Positions 15,733 to 25,177 of a stretch of DNA of 64,000 nucleotides are shown one piece after another. The stretch lies in assembly GCA_902801585.1 (NCBI GenBank), contig CADCIU010000002.1, positions 42,784 to 106,783 of the forward strand. The letters run 5' to 3'. The DNA comes from an uncultured Lachnospiraceae bacterium. GTDB lineage: Bacteria > Bacillota_A > Clostridia > Lachnospirales > Lachnospiraceae. The notes below the pieces were generated by a model, which was not told the DNA's origin, did not search any database, and saw only the letters and a program-made list of their open reading frames with translations. The first letter of the stretch is position 1, and each line of letters opens with the position of its first letter. A program made the translations under genes and the position numbers.

Positions 15733-16341
15733 TCATTCCATCTCCAGAAGGGCCTTCAGGTCCGCGGCCGCCTGTTCGTGGTCTTTGACCAGGATCGTGT
15801 GGATCCCCAGCGATCTTGCAGCCGCCAGATTATCCTCCAGATCGTCCAAAAAGACACACTCCGAGGGCTCAAGGCCATATTTCTCGATCAGGATCATGTA
15901 GAAAGCCGGATCCGGCTTGATCACCTTGTAGTCACAGGACAGCAGTCCGCCGTCCATATGAGAGAGGAAATCCATCGCATCCTCATTATCATTTGCGACT
16001 TTCATTGAATAGTTGGAGAGATACAGAACTCTGCGCCCGCTCTCCCGCAGCTCCTCGATCCATGGAATGGATGTCTCCAGCCTGTAGACGATCCCATGGA
16101 CGTTTTCCATAGATCTGCGGATCTCCGTCTCCAGCTCCGGCGCATCCTTTACAAAGCGGTCGATCACTTCTTCGTCGGTCAGTACGCCTCTGTCAAGTTC
16201 CTTCCAGTGCGGACTTTTCATCGTGCTGCTCAGGAGGCGCTCGCACATCTGCGGTGAGTAGCCGAACTGTTCAAAAAAGTGCAGTCTTCCCAGTCCGACC
16301 ATGACGCCGCCGATATCAAATATTACCGTATTGATCTTCAT
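15733..16341 (-). CDS. HAD-superfamily hydrolase (subfamily IA)
   Basis: 202 residues, a soluble phosphatase-like enzyme. HAD motif I is VIFDIGGVMV; the second catalytic Asp position is replaced by Gly (DIG rather than DxD), as in the YihX-like/epoxide-hydrolase branch. Motif II is LYLSNYS, motif III the Lys in YKVIKPDPAFY, motif IV VFLDDLEDN. The helical cap lies between about residues 15 and 90. Probably a sugar-phosphate or nucleotide phosphatase; its position after purB and purA hints at nucleotides but the missing Asp makes catalysis less certain. Starts 35 bp after purA. Confidence 0.88.
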   Translation of the reverse strand: MKINTVIFDIGGVMVGLGRLHFFEQFGYSPQMCERLLSSTMKSPHWKELDRGVLTDEEVIDRFVKDAPELETEIRRSMENVHGIVYRLETSIPWIEELRESGRRVLYLSNYSMKVANDNEDAMDFLSHMDGGLLSCDYKVIKPDPAFYMILIEKYGLEPSECVFLDDLEDNLAAARSLGIHTILVKDHEQAAADLKALLEME

Positions 16342-16375
16342 TAGCTTCTTCTCTATTCCTTATTCAACTCATTGT

Positions 16376-17668
16376 TTAACCTAGCGCTGACTTGCGATAG
16401 ATAATATCATCGCGGCCGGGCCCGTTGGAAACCATCGTGATGGGATACCCGATCTGCTTCTCGATAAACTCAATATACTGTCTGCAGTTCTCCGGCAGAT
16501 CCTCGTATTTTTTGATGCCTCGGATCTCGCACTTCCACCCCGGAAGCTTCTTCCAGACCGGTTTGGCCTTGGCCAGCAGGTGCGTCACCGGGAACTCCGT
16601 GGTCTGAACTCCGTCGATCTCATAGGCGACGCAGACCGGGATCTCGTCCAGGTAGCCCAGTACATCCAGGACCGTGAAGGCCACGTCGGTAGCGCCCTGA
16701 AGACGGCATCCGTATTTGGACGCCACGCAGTCATACCATCCCACTCTTCTGGGTCTTCCCGTCGTCGCACCGTATTCGCCGCCGTCTCCGCCTCGTCTGC
16801 GCAGTTCTTCCGCCTCGTCACCGAAGATCTCGGAAGTGAACTCGCCCGCGCCGACCGCGGAAGAATATGCCTTGTTGACGACCACGATCTTCTCGATCGC
16901 GTAGGGAGGAAGTCCTGCGCCGATCGCGCCGTAAGCCGCCAGTGTGCTGGAGGATGTCACCATGGGATAGATGCCGTGGTCGGGATCCTTCATCGTTCCC
17001 AGCTGTCCTTCAAGAAGGATCGTCTTGTCCTCTTTCACTGCTCTCTCCAGATACTCCGCCACATTTCCCACATAGGGAGCCACCATGTCGCGGTACTCAA
17101 GAAGCGTCTTTAAGAGCGCCTTCTGGTCGATGGGATCTGCGTGATAGAGATGCACAAGAAGGATGTCTTTTTTGACACATACATCTGCGATTTTCTCAGC
17201 CAGGACCGCTTCGTCCTGAAACAGCTCGTTGACCTGGAAGCCGATCTTGGCATATTTATCGGAATAAAAAGGCGCGATCCCTGACTTGGTGGAGCCGAAA
17301 GATTTGCCCGCAAGCCTCTCCTCCTCAAGCCGGTCGAACAGGATATGATAAGGCATGACGATCTGGCAGCGGTCGGAGATCATCAGCTTGGGGGCGGGAA
17401 CGCCCTTACCGATAATGCTCTCCAGCTCATGAAACAGGATCGGGATATTGAGTGCCACACCGTTTCCGATGATGTTCATCACATTGGGATGAAAGGCGCC
17501 GGACGGCAGTGTGTGAAGCGCAAATTTCCCGTACTTATTGACGATCGTGTGCCCCGCATTGGCGCCTCCCTGAAAGCGGATGACGACATCTGCGGAATCG
17601 GCGAGGGTATCCGTGATCTTTCCCTTCCCTTCATCGCCCCAGTTTGCACCTACGACAGCTTTAACCAT
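16376..17668 (-). CDS. purA: Adenylosuccinate synthetase
   Basis: 430 residues, normal family length. Joins IMP and aspartate using GTP, the first committed step to AMP. The N-terminal P-loop is VVGANWGDEGKGK, followed by RFQGGANAGHTIV (catalytic His). ATTGRPRRVGWYD, the aspartate-binding loop region and a C-terminal NGPGRDD are present. The longer open frame starts earlier, but ATG 17668 has AAGGAGGTACAA and the expected MVKAVVGANWGDEG start. It lies 37 bp after purB, the next enzyme, forming purB-purA-HAD-membrane protein. Confidence 0.98.
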   Translation of the reverse strand: MVKAVVGANWGDEGKGKITDTLADSADVVIRFQGGANAGHTIVNKYGKFALHTLPSGAFHPNVMNIIGNGVALNIPILFHELESIIGKGVPAPKLMISDRCQIVMPYHILFDRLEEERLAGKSFGSTKSGIAPFYSDKYAKIGFQVNELFQDEAVLAEKIADVCVKKDILLVHLYHADPIDQKALLKTLLEYRDMVAPYVGNVAEYLERAVKEDKTILLEGQLGTMKDPDHGIYPMVTSSSTLAAYGAIGAGLPPYAIEKIVVVNKAYSSAVGAGEFTSEIFGDEAEELRRRGGDGGEYGATTGRPRRVGWYDCVASKYGCRLQGATDVAFTVLDVLGYLDEIPVCVAYEIDGVQTTEFPVTHLLAKAKPVWKKLPGWKCEIRGIKKYEDLPENCRQYIEFIEKQIGYPITMVSNGPGRDDIIYRKSALG

Positions 17669-17705
17669 TTGTACCTCCTTGTCCAAGTGTACATAAATAA
17701 GAGTT

Positions 17706-19139
17706 TTATACGTTGATCTCCGCTTTCTGGCCCAGTATCTCCTTATTGGCCTCAAGGACCGGTGCGATCACATCCGCCAGGAATCTCTCGACCTGATGAG
17801 GAGCACAGCCGATATACCTGGAAGGTTCCATGGATCTGCGCAGCTCTTCGATACTCATGTGGAAGGCCGGATCTGCTGCGATCAGTTCCAGAAGATTGTT
17901 GTCCTTTCCCTCCTCCTTGACGCGTCTTCCCGCCTCCATGGACAGCTCGCGGATCTTCTCGTGCAGCTCCTGTCTGTCTCCGCCGGCCTTGACGGCATCC
18001 ATCATAATGTTCTCCGTCGCCATGAAGGGAAGCTCTGACATCAGGCGCTTCTCGATCACCTTGGGATAGACCTTGAGGCCGTCCGTCACATTGAGACACA
18101 GATCCAGCACGCCGTCGATGGCAAGGAAACCTTCTGCTATGGAAAGCCTCTTGTTGGCCGAGTCGTCCAGCGTTCTCTCAAACCACTGCGTGCCCGCCGT
18201 GACAGCGGGGTTTAAGACATCGATCATCACATATCTCGAGAGAGAGCAGATCCTCTCACTGCGCATGGGATTTCTCTTGTATGCCATCGCGCTCGAACCG
18301 ATCTGGCTCTTCTCAAAGGGTTCCTCCACCTCCTTGAGGTGCTGCAGAAGGCGGATGTCCGTGCCCATCTTCATTGCGGCGGAGGCGACGATCCCCAGCG
18401 CATTCAGAACGATCGTATCCACAAGCCTGGGATATGTCTGGCCCGAGACCGGCACGCAGCCCTCAAATCCCATTTTCTCCGCGATCATGGGATCCAGGCG
18501 GTCCACTTTGTCCAGGTCCCCGTCAAACAGTTCGAGGAAGGACGCCTGAGTTCCGGTCGTCCCCTTGCTTCCCAGAAGCTTCAGGCCCGACAGGACATGC
18601 TCCACTTCTCCCAGCGCCAGATAGAATTCCTGCATCCAAAGCGTCGCCCGCTTTCCGACCGTCGTGGGCTGCGCAGGCTGGAAATGCGTAAATCCCAGTG
18701 TGGGAAGGCTCTTGTATGCATCCGCGAATTTGGCAAGCTCGGCCAAAACATTGATCAGCTTCCTGCGGACCAGCCGCAGGGCTTCTCTCATGATAATGAC
18801 ATCGGTGTTGTCGCCCACATAGCAGCTCGTCGCGCCCAGATGGATGATCCCCTTGGCTTTGGGGCACTGCAGTCCGTACGCATAGACATGGCTCATGACG
18901 TCGTGGCGCACGATCTTCTCCCTGGCCTTCGCTTCTTCGTAATTGATGTCATCCGCATGTGCCTTCAGCTCCGCGATCTGTTCGTCCGTAATGGGAAGTC
19001 CCAGCTCCGCCTCTGTCTGAGCCAGAGCGATCCACAGCTTTCTCCAGGTCCTGAATTTCATGTCAGGGGAGAAAATATACTGCATTTCCCGGCTTGCATA
19101 CCTCTCGGAGAGAGGGCTAACATATCTGTCGTTTGCCAT
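17706..19139 (-). CDS. purB: Adenylosuccinate lyase
   Basis: 477 residues. Cleaves adenylosuccinate to AMP and SAICAR to AICAR, both releasing fumarate. Starts YVSPLSERYASREMQYIFSP. It has the catalytic His region HDVMSHVYAYG, IIHLGATSCYVGDN, TLGFTHFQPAQPTTVGKR and the superfamily signature GSSAMAYKRNPMRSE with the catalytic Ser. ATG 19139 follows AAAGGAAGCGCG. It is directly upstream of purA and has a promoter overlapping the end of the TPR-like gene. Confidence 0.98.
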   Translation of the reverse strand: MANDRYVSPLSERYASREMQYIFSPDMKFRTWRKLWIALAQTEAELGLPITDEQIAELKAHADDINYEEAKAREKIVRHDVMSHVYAYGLQCPKAKGIIHLGATSCYVGDNTDVIIMREALRLVRRKLINVLAELAKFADAYKSLPTLGFTHFQPAQPTTVGKRATLWMQEFYLALGEVEHVLSGLKLLGSKGTTGTQASFLELFDGDLDKVDRLDPMIAEKMGFEGCVPVSGQTYPRLVDTIVLNALGIVASAAMKMGTDIRLLQHLKEVEEPFEKSQIGSSAMAYKRNPMRSERICSLSRYVMIDVLNPAVTAGTQWFERTLDDSANKRLSIAEGFLAIDGVLDLCLNVTDGLKVYPKVIEKRLMSELPFMATENIMMDAVKAGGDRQELHEKIRELSMEAGRRVKEEGKDNNLLELIAADPAFHMSIEELRRSMEPSRYIGCAPHQVERFLADVIAPVLEANKEILGQKAEINV

Positions 19140-19233
19140 TCGCGCTTCCTTTCTGTGTATTATTTTATGTATTATTTCTGTGAATTATTAATATACCGGT
19201 TATCCTTTTTGCGGTCTTTCTTTAACCGTATAC

Positions 19234-19261
19234 AGTATAACAATATTTTTACCGTTGTAAA
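19234..19261 (-). promoter_or_regulatory. Promoter of purB-purA
   Basis: TTTACA (19261-19256), 16-bp spacer, TATACT (19239-19234) on the minus strand. The -35 is only 4 bp from the stop of the TPR-like gene, and no terminator separates them, so read-through from the upstream operon is possible. Confidence 0.65.
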
Positions 19262-19264
19262 GTG

Positions 19265-20104
19265 CTAAAATGAAGGCGCATTGTCCGTGCGGAACCCGTC
19301 TCGAAGCTCCCGGACTTTGAGCTGTGCATAGTTGTCAAAGGACTTGGCCTGTCCGCTGTTCAGATACCCTTCCATCCTGCGCATCTGACGTCCTGCCGCG
19401 CCGGCCCTCCACGCTTTCTTCGCTTTTTCTGCCCTGGCATCCAGTTCCTGCGCCACATCTTCCAGCTCCGGGTGCCCCGCTATGTATTCCTGATAGTCCT
19501 CATCAGCAGTGGCAAATCTCAGCGCAGCCAGATATTTGAGGCAGTTCTCATGCCTTCCGGACAATTTCCAGGCCTTACCGTAACAATCGGCCGCGTCCGC
19601 ATAGCGAAATCCCTGCGCATATAAATGGCCTTTTTCCGCCCAGATCCTGCCCCTCATCTCACGCTCAAGTTCGGGCAGCTGCGCCAGAATGCCGTCCATC
19701 AGGTCGATCGCCTGCGCGACATGCCCTCTGGACGCTGAGAACCGGGCTTCACTCATCCGCCGCTGAAAGGGCTCCATGCCCTTGCCCGACGAGATCGACG
19801 AGCGGATCCTCTCGATCTCCTCCGTGCTCTGGAAGCCCACGTACAACAGGATGACGGAGGCAAAATCCTCCACGGCGCATCGCCCGCGCAGGAGCGAACG
19901 CAGCATCGCTGCCAGTTCCGCAAGGCCGCAGGACTGTTCCAGCCAGACCAAAAGCTCGTGGTCCATAAAATCTTCGTCCAGAAAAGATGCGCACTGTGCC
20001 AGCGAATAGCATAGTTCTTCCACAGTATAGACATTTCTGTCGATCAGTTTGAGCCGGTACGGTTTGTCCGCGATCCGGCCTGTAGTCAGAATCGTCCTAC
20101 CCAT
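19265..20104 (-). CDS. TPR-like protein, third gene of the DUF5717/Hsp70-like operon
   Basis: 279 residues, mostly helical and soluble. Residues 1-40 (MGRTILTTGRIADKPYRLKL, VYTVEELCYSL) form a small conserved-looking N-terminal module. Residues about 130-215 contain TPR-type helix pairs (SASRGHVAQAIDLMDGILAQ; GHLYAQGFRYADAADCYGKA; CLKYLAALRFA). The C-terminus is strongly charged (AEKAKKAWRAGAAGRQMRRM). Start ATG 20104 overlaps the end of the Hsp70-like gene by 8 bp, and AGGAGATAG lies upstream, so translation is coupled. TPR proteins often bridge partners, including Hsp70/Hsp90 chaperones; applying this here is inference. Not a characterised family. Confidence 0.85.
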   Translation of the reverse strand: MGRTILTTGRIADKPYRLKLIDRNVYTVEELCYSLAQCASFLDEDFMDHELLVWLEQSCGLAELAAMLRSLLRGRCAVEDFASVILLYVGFQSTEEIERIRSSISSGKGMEPFQRRMSEARFSASRGHVAQAIDLMDGILAQLPELEREMRGRIWAEKGHLYAQGFRYADAADCYGKAWKLSGRHENCLKYLAALRFATADEDYQEYIAGHPELEDVAQELDARAEKAKKAWRAGAAGRQMRRMEGYLNSGQAKSFDNYAQLKVRELRDGFRTDNAPSF

Positions 20105-21362
20105 TGATGGCTATCTCCTGTTCCCATTTCATGCCGGACGAGGGGAAGATCTCTCCAAACCCCATATCGTCCACTTGGATCCTGAGTCTGTCCGATGCCG
20201 TCATGCTCAGCCTCACCCGAAGTCTCGTGCAGGCTCTGGGGCGCTGCGGCATGTTCTCAAGCTTCACCGTGATCTCCCTCTGGTTTCCCCGGTCCACCGG
20301 CGTCTCCATCAGTACGATCTCATCTCCTTCCTCCAGAAGGATATCGATCTGCGCCGCAGCGTCGAACCACTCCGTCCCCGCGTCCAGCAGCGCCTGGTAG
20401 ACCATCCTGTCTTTTTTCAGGCAGGTCATTCCGATATTGCAGCGCAGCGCGTCCGTACTGAGATAGAAATACTTGTCCGCCCTCGATGCGAGCCCGCAGA
20501 CCGCAAGCGTGCTGTCCGCCGCGCCCTTGCTGTAAAGCGTATCTCCCTGAAATGCCCGTCTGCCCCTGCAGATCAGATTCAGGGATTCCTTCATCCAGCC
20601 CCCGCTCAAGGTGTTTCCTGTCAGATAAGCCGCCGAGAACTCCTTCTCGCTCATCATTTCTCTGACAGCGTCCACAAGGATCCTGTCCTTTTGCTGCGCA
20701 TCCGCATCGGCCGGGATGGGGATCCGCCGCTGTTCGGGAAAGCATACGATCGGCCTCGTCTTCTTGTTAAAAGACAGACTGCTCAGGACCAGCTCATTTT
20801 CCGACCATCCGTCCACAAGCATGACCGACTGTCTTCTCTGTTCCTCGTCCTGCATCAGCAGGTAGTAATAGAATGACCTGAGGTGCTCCTCATAAGAGAT
20901 CTTGTCCAGTCCCGGGAACAGAGCGTTAGCTGCTCTCTTCAGGACAGCAGCACCGGCCCGGTCCATGACCGCCGTCGTAAAAGTCACCGCCTCGATCTCT
21001 TCGACAGATGCTTCTACGGACAAGAGACCCATACAGTATTTTAAATATCCGACCAGGATCTCTGCGGAGGAGTCCCCGCCTTCTTCCTGCACTGCCAGCT
21101 CCAGAAGACCGGTGAGCGGCTCGTCTCCCCTCTCGGCCGCGAGCGTGAGCGCTTCCTGTCCGTATGTCCATCTCCCGCTCTCTCCGTCCATATACGCAGC
21201 GGAAGGAATATTAAATTCCTCCCCGCCCGCCACATAGGAAAAAGTATGAGGATCCATTCCCGCAGAGAATTTTCTCGTATTTAGGTAGGAAAGCTGACAG
21301 AATGTCTCTCCCAGATCGATCCCCAGAACGTATTTCTTCTCAGGAAGTCTAGTAAATAACAT
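20097..21362 (-). CDS. Lidless Hsp70-like (actin-fold) protein, DUF5716-like
   Basis: 421 residues, soluble. It follows the DnaK plan: phosphate-1 motif VLGIDLGETFCQLSY (about 11-25), FNIPSAAYMDGESGRWTYGQEA like the DnaK strand pair, phosphate-2 region VMLVDGWSENELVLSSLS (lacking the GGGT glycines), adenosine motif AAYLTGNTLSGGWMKES, and LAVCGLASRA matching the helix that ends the nucleotide-binding domain. The rest (about 300-421) resembles the DnaK beta substrate-binding domain: ALRCNIGMTCL, RNQREITVKLE-like strands and RLRVRLSMTASDRLRIQVDD, matching DnaK's I/VTFDIDADGILHVSAKD pattern. The helical lid is absent. I recall relatives annotated DUF5716. It overlaps the upstream gene by 14 bp and the downstream gene by 8 bp. 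ATPase activity is uncertain given the degenerate phosphate-2. Confidence 0.87.
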   Translation of the reverse strand: MLFTRLPEKKYVLGIDLGETFCQLSYLNTRKFSAGMDPHTFSYVAGGEEFNIPSAAYMDGESGRWTYGQEALTLAAERGDEPLTGLLELAVQEEGGDSSAEILVGYLKYCMGLLSVEASVEEIEAVTFTTAVMDRAGAAVLKRAANALFPGLDKISYEEHLRSFYYYLLMQDEEQRRQSVMLVDGWSENELVLSSLSFNKKTRPIVCFPEQRRIPIPADADAQQKDRILVDAVREMMSEKEFSAAYLTGNTLSGGWMKESLNLICRGRRAFQGDTLYSKGAADSTLAVCGLASRADKYFYLSTDALRCNIGMTCLKKDRMVYQALLDAGTEWFDAAAQIDILLEEGDEIVLMETPVDRGNQREITVKLENMPQRPRACTRLRVRLSMTASDRLRIQVDDMGFGEIFPSSGMKWEQEIAING

Positions 21363-24300
21363 CGCTCTCCTCCTCCGCGAACAGCTCGCGCGTCAGATAA
21401 TCCCGGATCGAGTACTCTCTGTAAAGCTCAGCGGTCTTTTTTCTGTCCCTTCGCATGCAGGCCCTGGATAATCTGTCGATCTGCGCGAATCGGTCATCTT
21501 CCGCCGGATCGATCATGGTATCCTGCCCGATCGTTCCGCTCTCCACGATGTTCTTCTCCTCCGGATCGTCCGTAATAAAATAGTGAACCTCTTCCCCGTA
21601 GAACAAGAAAAAGGAACTGACGTAGAATCCGCGCACCATTTCCTTCATCTCCCTGGCAACGAAGGGCTCCTGTTTACCGCCCCGCTCCAAGGCGCAGTGA
21701 ATGACCACATGCCCCCGGATCCCTCTGACACCGGCGGGATTGTGGTATTCGATCATGGTCTCTCTGTCGTACAGCGACAGTCCCGGCATCTCGCCGGAAA
21801 AACGTCTGTAGAAAGGAAATACGATCTCCTCCCTGAGAAGTGAAGAGAGGAATCTCTTGGCCGTGATCATCTCCTCCTCTTTGAGGCCGTCTTCTTTTGC
21901 CGCAAGGGTCTTCAGATAGGCCAGTCTGCAGATGGGTCTCAGACGCACATCCTGCAGGTCCGCCTCCCCGATCAGGCTCATGACCGCGGGATCCATCCTG
22001 TGCCAGTCCGCGAAGACATAGTGACAGTACTGCGCGATCCCCGCCTGTGCCAAAGTCCTGTGAACGCCGCCCCTGCCGTATTCCCTGATCAGGATCTCCT
22101 CCTGGGTATCTGCCATCTCTCCGCTGAACAGGATCTGGGAGAGCAGCCGGTCCTCCGACCTGATCACTGCGGGATCCGCGTCTTCGCCTTCGCCCGCCAG
22201 CTGCCGGAAAGCCTCTCTGACTCTCATGATATTTCCGGAATGCCCTTCATAGTTGTCCAGGATCAGTTCCAGGATCTCCCGCCTGCGGCAGCCCTGTTCA
22301 AATGCCGCCCAGGCGATCCTTCCGGCTGTACTCTTAAGCGCCTGCTCCTCCCCCTTCTCACTGTTCACGCCCAGCGCCGCCGCTTCAAGCAGCTCTTTCG
22401 GGCAGTTGTCCGCGCCCGCGCTGATCCATTCCGCCGCCTCCTTAAACATCCCGCACCGGCACATGAGCTCTATGGTCCTGACTCTCTCGTCTGCCCCCAG
22501 GTCCGCCGGATCCAGTGTCCCCGCCATGGCTTTCAGCTTTTCCCTGTCCCCGATCTTTTCATAGTAATCCATGAGGCGGCGTTTGAGACGGACCCGATAG
22601 GATGGAGCAATGCCCGACGAGCGGACCAGGATCTCGCAGTACTGCAGCGTATCCTCCGTCACTTCAAATGATTCGGCCGCCGCCCCCGAGATCTCAAGCG
22701 CAAACGGCAGGTCGCTCATCTCCCGGACGGATACCTGGTCTGCCGCCTGCACAGGGTCCATCATCCGATCGCATGTATACGGAACACTCGCAGTATAGCG
22801 GTTCTGGTTCGCGTCTTCCAGAAAGATCCGATTGTCGTCCCCGTACAGCGGAAGTATGCAGTTTCCGTTTTCGATCGCATAGCTGCGCTCCTTGCTGCTG
22901 CGGGCATAGATCGTGACCGCCTTTTTCATATCCAGATGTGTTGTCCTAAGATGTGACAAGTAGGACAGTTTGGTGAGATCTCCCGCATTGGCAGGCATGA
23001 TCTGCGGGTCCTTCAGCGCTTCCGTGTAGAGAACAGCCAGATGCTCCGACATCCTGTGTTCGGCGATCTGTCCTTCCAGAAAGCTCCTGATCTCCTCTCT
23101 GCAGTGTTCATAGATCTCCGGATACTTTCTCCGGTTCTGGTACAGATAGCGGTAAAAATAGGTCCGGCTCCCGATCGTGAGCATGCCTCCTCTGTAGATG
23201 CTCTTCATGACGCTGTCCGGTATGATCCCGCTGTAATCCTCCGGCAGCGACTGCAGATAATACTCGGGGAGACGCATGATATTCATACCTTTGTCCACCG
23301 CTTTGGAATACCAGTCAAAACAGGCCGGTTCCGTGCGGTTTCCGCGGATCAGCATCACACAGATACTCCGCAGTATCTCATTCTGCAGGGGCCGCATCTT
23401 CTCCATGCCGTAAGCCTTCGTGAGAATGCGAAAAAGGGACCGCGAAAAGTCTCTTCTGCGGTCTGTCCTTGCAAGGACGCTCTGCATGATCGGAACGTCG
23501 ACGAGTTCTTTCCCCAGCGCATAGAGGAGGACTTGTCTCTCGAAGGCGTCTCCTCCGTACCTTCCTGTTCTTCGATCCTCCTGCAGGCTCAGATACGAGG
23601 GATCCGCGGCGATCATGTCCCATGCTTCCAGATAAACGATCGGGCTCCTGCAGCCGTTCGTGAACTGTTTCTTCAGGAAATTCCATCTTGCCGCCGTGCC
23701 CGGTGCATACTCGGGCAAAAGCTGCATCATCATCCAGGCGACTCTCCAGTCTGCGGGGTTTCGTCTGTAGCGGTCCCTGAGTATTTTGCCCACGCGCGGA
23801 GTGTAGATGTCGGCGTCGTGATAGGCCAGTGCTGTAAGGAACTGCCGGTAGCAGTATTCTATGTCGGACTCCCCCTTGTACTGGGTGTGGCCCATCTCCA
23901 GCACGTCGTCGGGGCCGGCTCCCGCCAGTCTGCGGCGCAGGTTTTCAAGCTCCATCACCGCGTTGTGGATCCGGTTCTCCATAAGCATCAGCTGCGCAGC
24001 GTAGAGCCTTGGCACAGCACTGTCCCTTTTGAGGAAAGAGAGCCTCTTGACGAGTTCGTCAGCCTGCCTGAGCCACTCTCCCTCATCGATCCCGCCGGGC
24101 ATGCCCTGCGCTTTTCTGGCCCATCCGAGATGGAGCCGCTCATAATGGCGCATCATCTCCAGGAGCGCCCGTCGGCTCTCCCTCTCCTGACGGATCCTCT
24201 GGTCGCTCCGCTTTCTGTAGACGATCTCGACCGGGATCCGGATCTCCTGATAGGGAGATTTGAGGGTGATCCTGCCGAAATTCCTTCCGGCGTGCAGCCT

Positions 24301-25137
24301 GTGCCTCTCCACTTTATAGACAAATGTGCATGTATCACCGATAAAGTCGCCGCTCTCTATATAAGAGACCGAGGGGCTCAGAAAGTTTCCCGACATGATG
24401 ACCTTGAGCCTCGTATATCCCCAGCCGCGTCTTGTGACAGGGAAGCGGAACTCGGAGCTCTCCGAGGCATCCCTGCCGATGCCTGCGCTCTTCCCGATCC
24501 CGAAGATCTCCGTCACGATCTCCTTGACATCGGTCATATATTCGACCGGTTCCTTTCCGCAGGCAGCGATCAGGAATTCCTCGACGTTCTGCTCATTTCC
24601 CGGAAAACGGGAGAGGCCCCTGTAGAGCATGCGCTCCTCGTCCGTCGTGAGAGAATCCTGAAACTGTTTGCGGTAAAAAAGCTTTACGGCGCTTCCCCAG
24701 TCCTCATCGGCCAGTCTCATAAAGCGCTCCGCTGCCGACCCGGAGGAGGGGATCTCCTGCAGCTCTCTTCCCGTGATCTGCGGCTTCACTATTTTGGCAG
24801 TAAACGGAATTTTGTACTCTCCCCGGTTGGAAATGATGGCGATCTCACCCTCAGCGGTCTCCCCTTCCTTCAGGGTGCGCGCATCAAACCGCCAGCTGAT
24901 CCGGTCCGGGTTCTCCGCCAAATGATCGCGCTTCAGCTGCATGTGGAAGTGATCCGATGTCAAAATACCGGTTACGCCGGTCCCGGCCGGTCCCGCCACA
25001 ATAAACTGCCCTTCCTCGGTACCGCCGGGCATGACCTGGATGTCGATGCGGTCCGGCGTTATGCGCAGTCCCTTGTCAGAAATATTGTATTCTTCACCTG
25101 CCATGGCAGCAGATGTGTACAGCTCACGATATCCCAT
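21349..25137 (-). CDS. Giant beta-sandwich plus alpha-solenoid protein, DUF5717-like
   Basis: 1262 residues with no signal peptide or membrane segment, so cytosolic. Residues about 20-120 form an Ig-like beta-sandwich (LRITPDRIDIQVMPGG, EGEIAIISNRGEYKIPFTAK). A second similar module follows at about 225-310 (KVIMSGNFLSPSVSYIESG, FGRITLKSPYQEIRIPVEIV). Residues about 330-1090 are almost all helical, TPR/HEAT-like, with a beta insert near 770-850. The last 160 residues return to mixed strands (RGHVVIHCALERGGKQEPF) with an acidic end. I recall relatives annotated DUF5717 in Clostridia. First gene of a three-gene operon with its own extended -10 promoter; ATG 25137 has GGAG 9 nt upstream. Its size and modular build suggest a scaffold or client-binding platform for the Hsp70-like partner, an inference. 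Confidence 0.87.
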   Translation of the reverse strand: MGYRELYTSAAMAGEEYNISDKGLRITPDRIDIQVMPGGTEEGQFIVAGPAGTGVTGILTSDHFHMQLKRDHLAENPDRISWRFDARTLKEGETAEGEIAIISNRGEYKIPFTAKIVKPQITGRELQEIPSSGSAAERFMRLADEDWGSAVKLFYRKQFQDSLTTDEERMLYRGLSRFPGNEQNVEEFLIAACGKEPVEYMTDVKEIVTEIFGIGKSAGIGRDASESSEFRFPVTRRGWGYTRLKVIMSGNFLSPSVSYIESGDFIGDTCTFVYKVERHRLHAGRNFGRITLKSPYQEIRIPVEIVYRKRSDQRIRQERESRRALLEMMRHYERLHLGWARKAQGMPGGIDEGEWLRQADELVKRLSFLKRDSAVPRLYAAQLMLMENRIHNAVMELENLRRRLAGAGPDDVLEMGHTQYKGESDIEYCYRQFLTALAYHDADIYTPRVGKILRDRYRRNPADWRVAWMMMQLLPEYAPGTAARWNFLKKQFTNGCRSPIVYLEAWDMIAADPSYLSLQEDRRTGRYGGDAFERQVLLYALGKELVDVPIMQSVLARTDRRRDFSRSLFRILTKAYGMEKMRPLQNEILRSICVMLIRGNRTEPACFDWYSKAVDKGMNIMRLPEYYLQSLPEDYSGIIPDSVMKSIYRGGMLTIGSRTYFYRYLYQNRRKYPEIYEHCREEIRSFLEGQIAEHRMSEHLAVLYTEALKDPQIMPANAGDLTKLSYLSHLRTTHLDMKKAVTIYARSSKERSYAIENGNCILPLYGDDNRIFLEDANQNRYTASVPYTCDRMMDPVQAADQVSVREMSDLPFALEISGAAAESFEVTEDTLQYCEILVRSSGIAPSYRVRLKRRLMDYYEKIGDREKLKAMAGTLDPADLGADERVRTIELMCRCGMFKEAAEWISAGADNCPKELLEAAALGVNSEKGEEQALKSTAGRIAWAAFEQGCRRREILELILDNYEGHSGNIMRVREAFRQLAGEGEDADPAVIRSEDRLLSQILFSGEMADTQEEILIREYGRGGVHRTLAQAGIAQYCHYVFADWHRMDPAVMSLIGEADLQDVRLRPICRLAYLKTLAAKEDGLKEEEMITAKRFLSSLLREEIVFPFYRRFSGEMPGLSLYDRETMIEYHNPAGVRGIRGHVVIHCALERGGKQEPFVAREMKEMVRGFYVSSFFLFYGEEVHYFITDDPEEKNIVESGTIGQDTMIDPAEDDRFAQIDRLSRACMRRDRKKTAELYREYSIRDYLTRELFAEEESDVIY

Positions 25138-25177
25138 ACTCTAATACTCCGAAATCGATCGTTTCTAAATATATGTC

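Noticed and set aside
15217..16008. 263-codon plus-strand frame
   Set aside because: Covers the infC promoter and lies antisense to the small membrane protein and HAD genes, without motifs.
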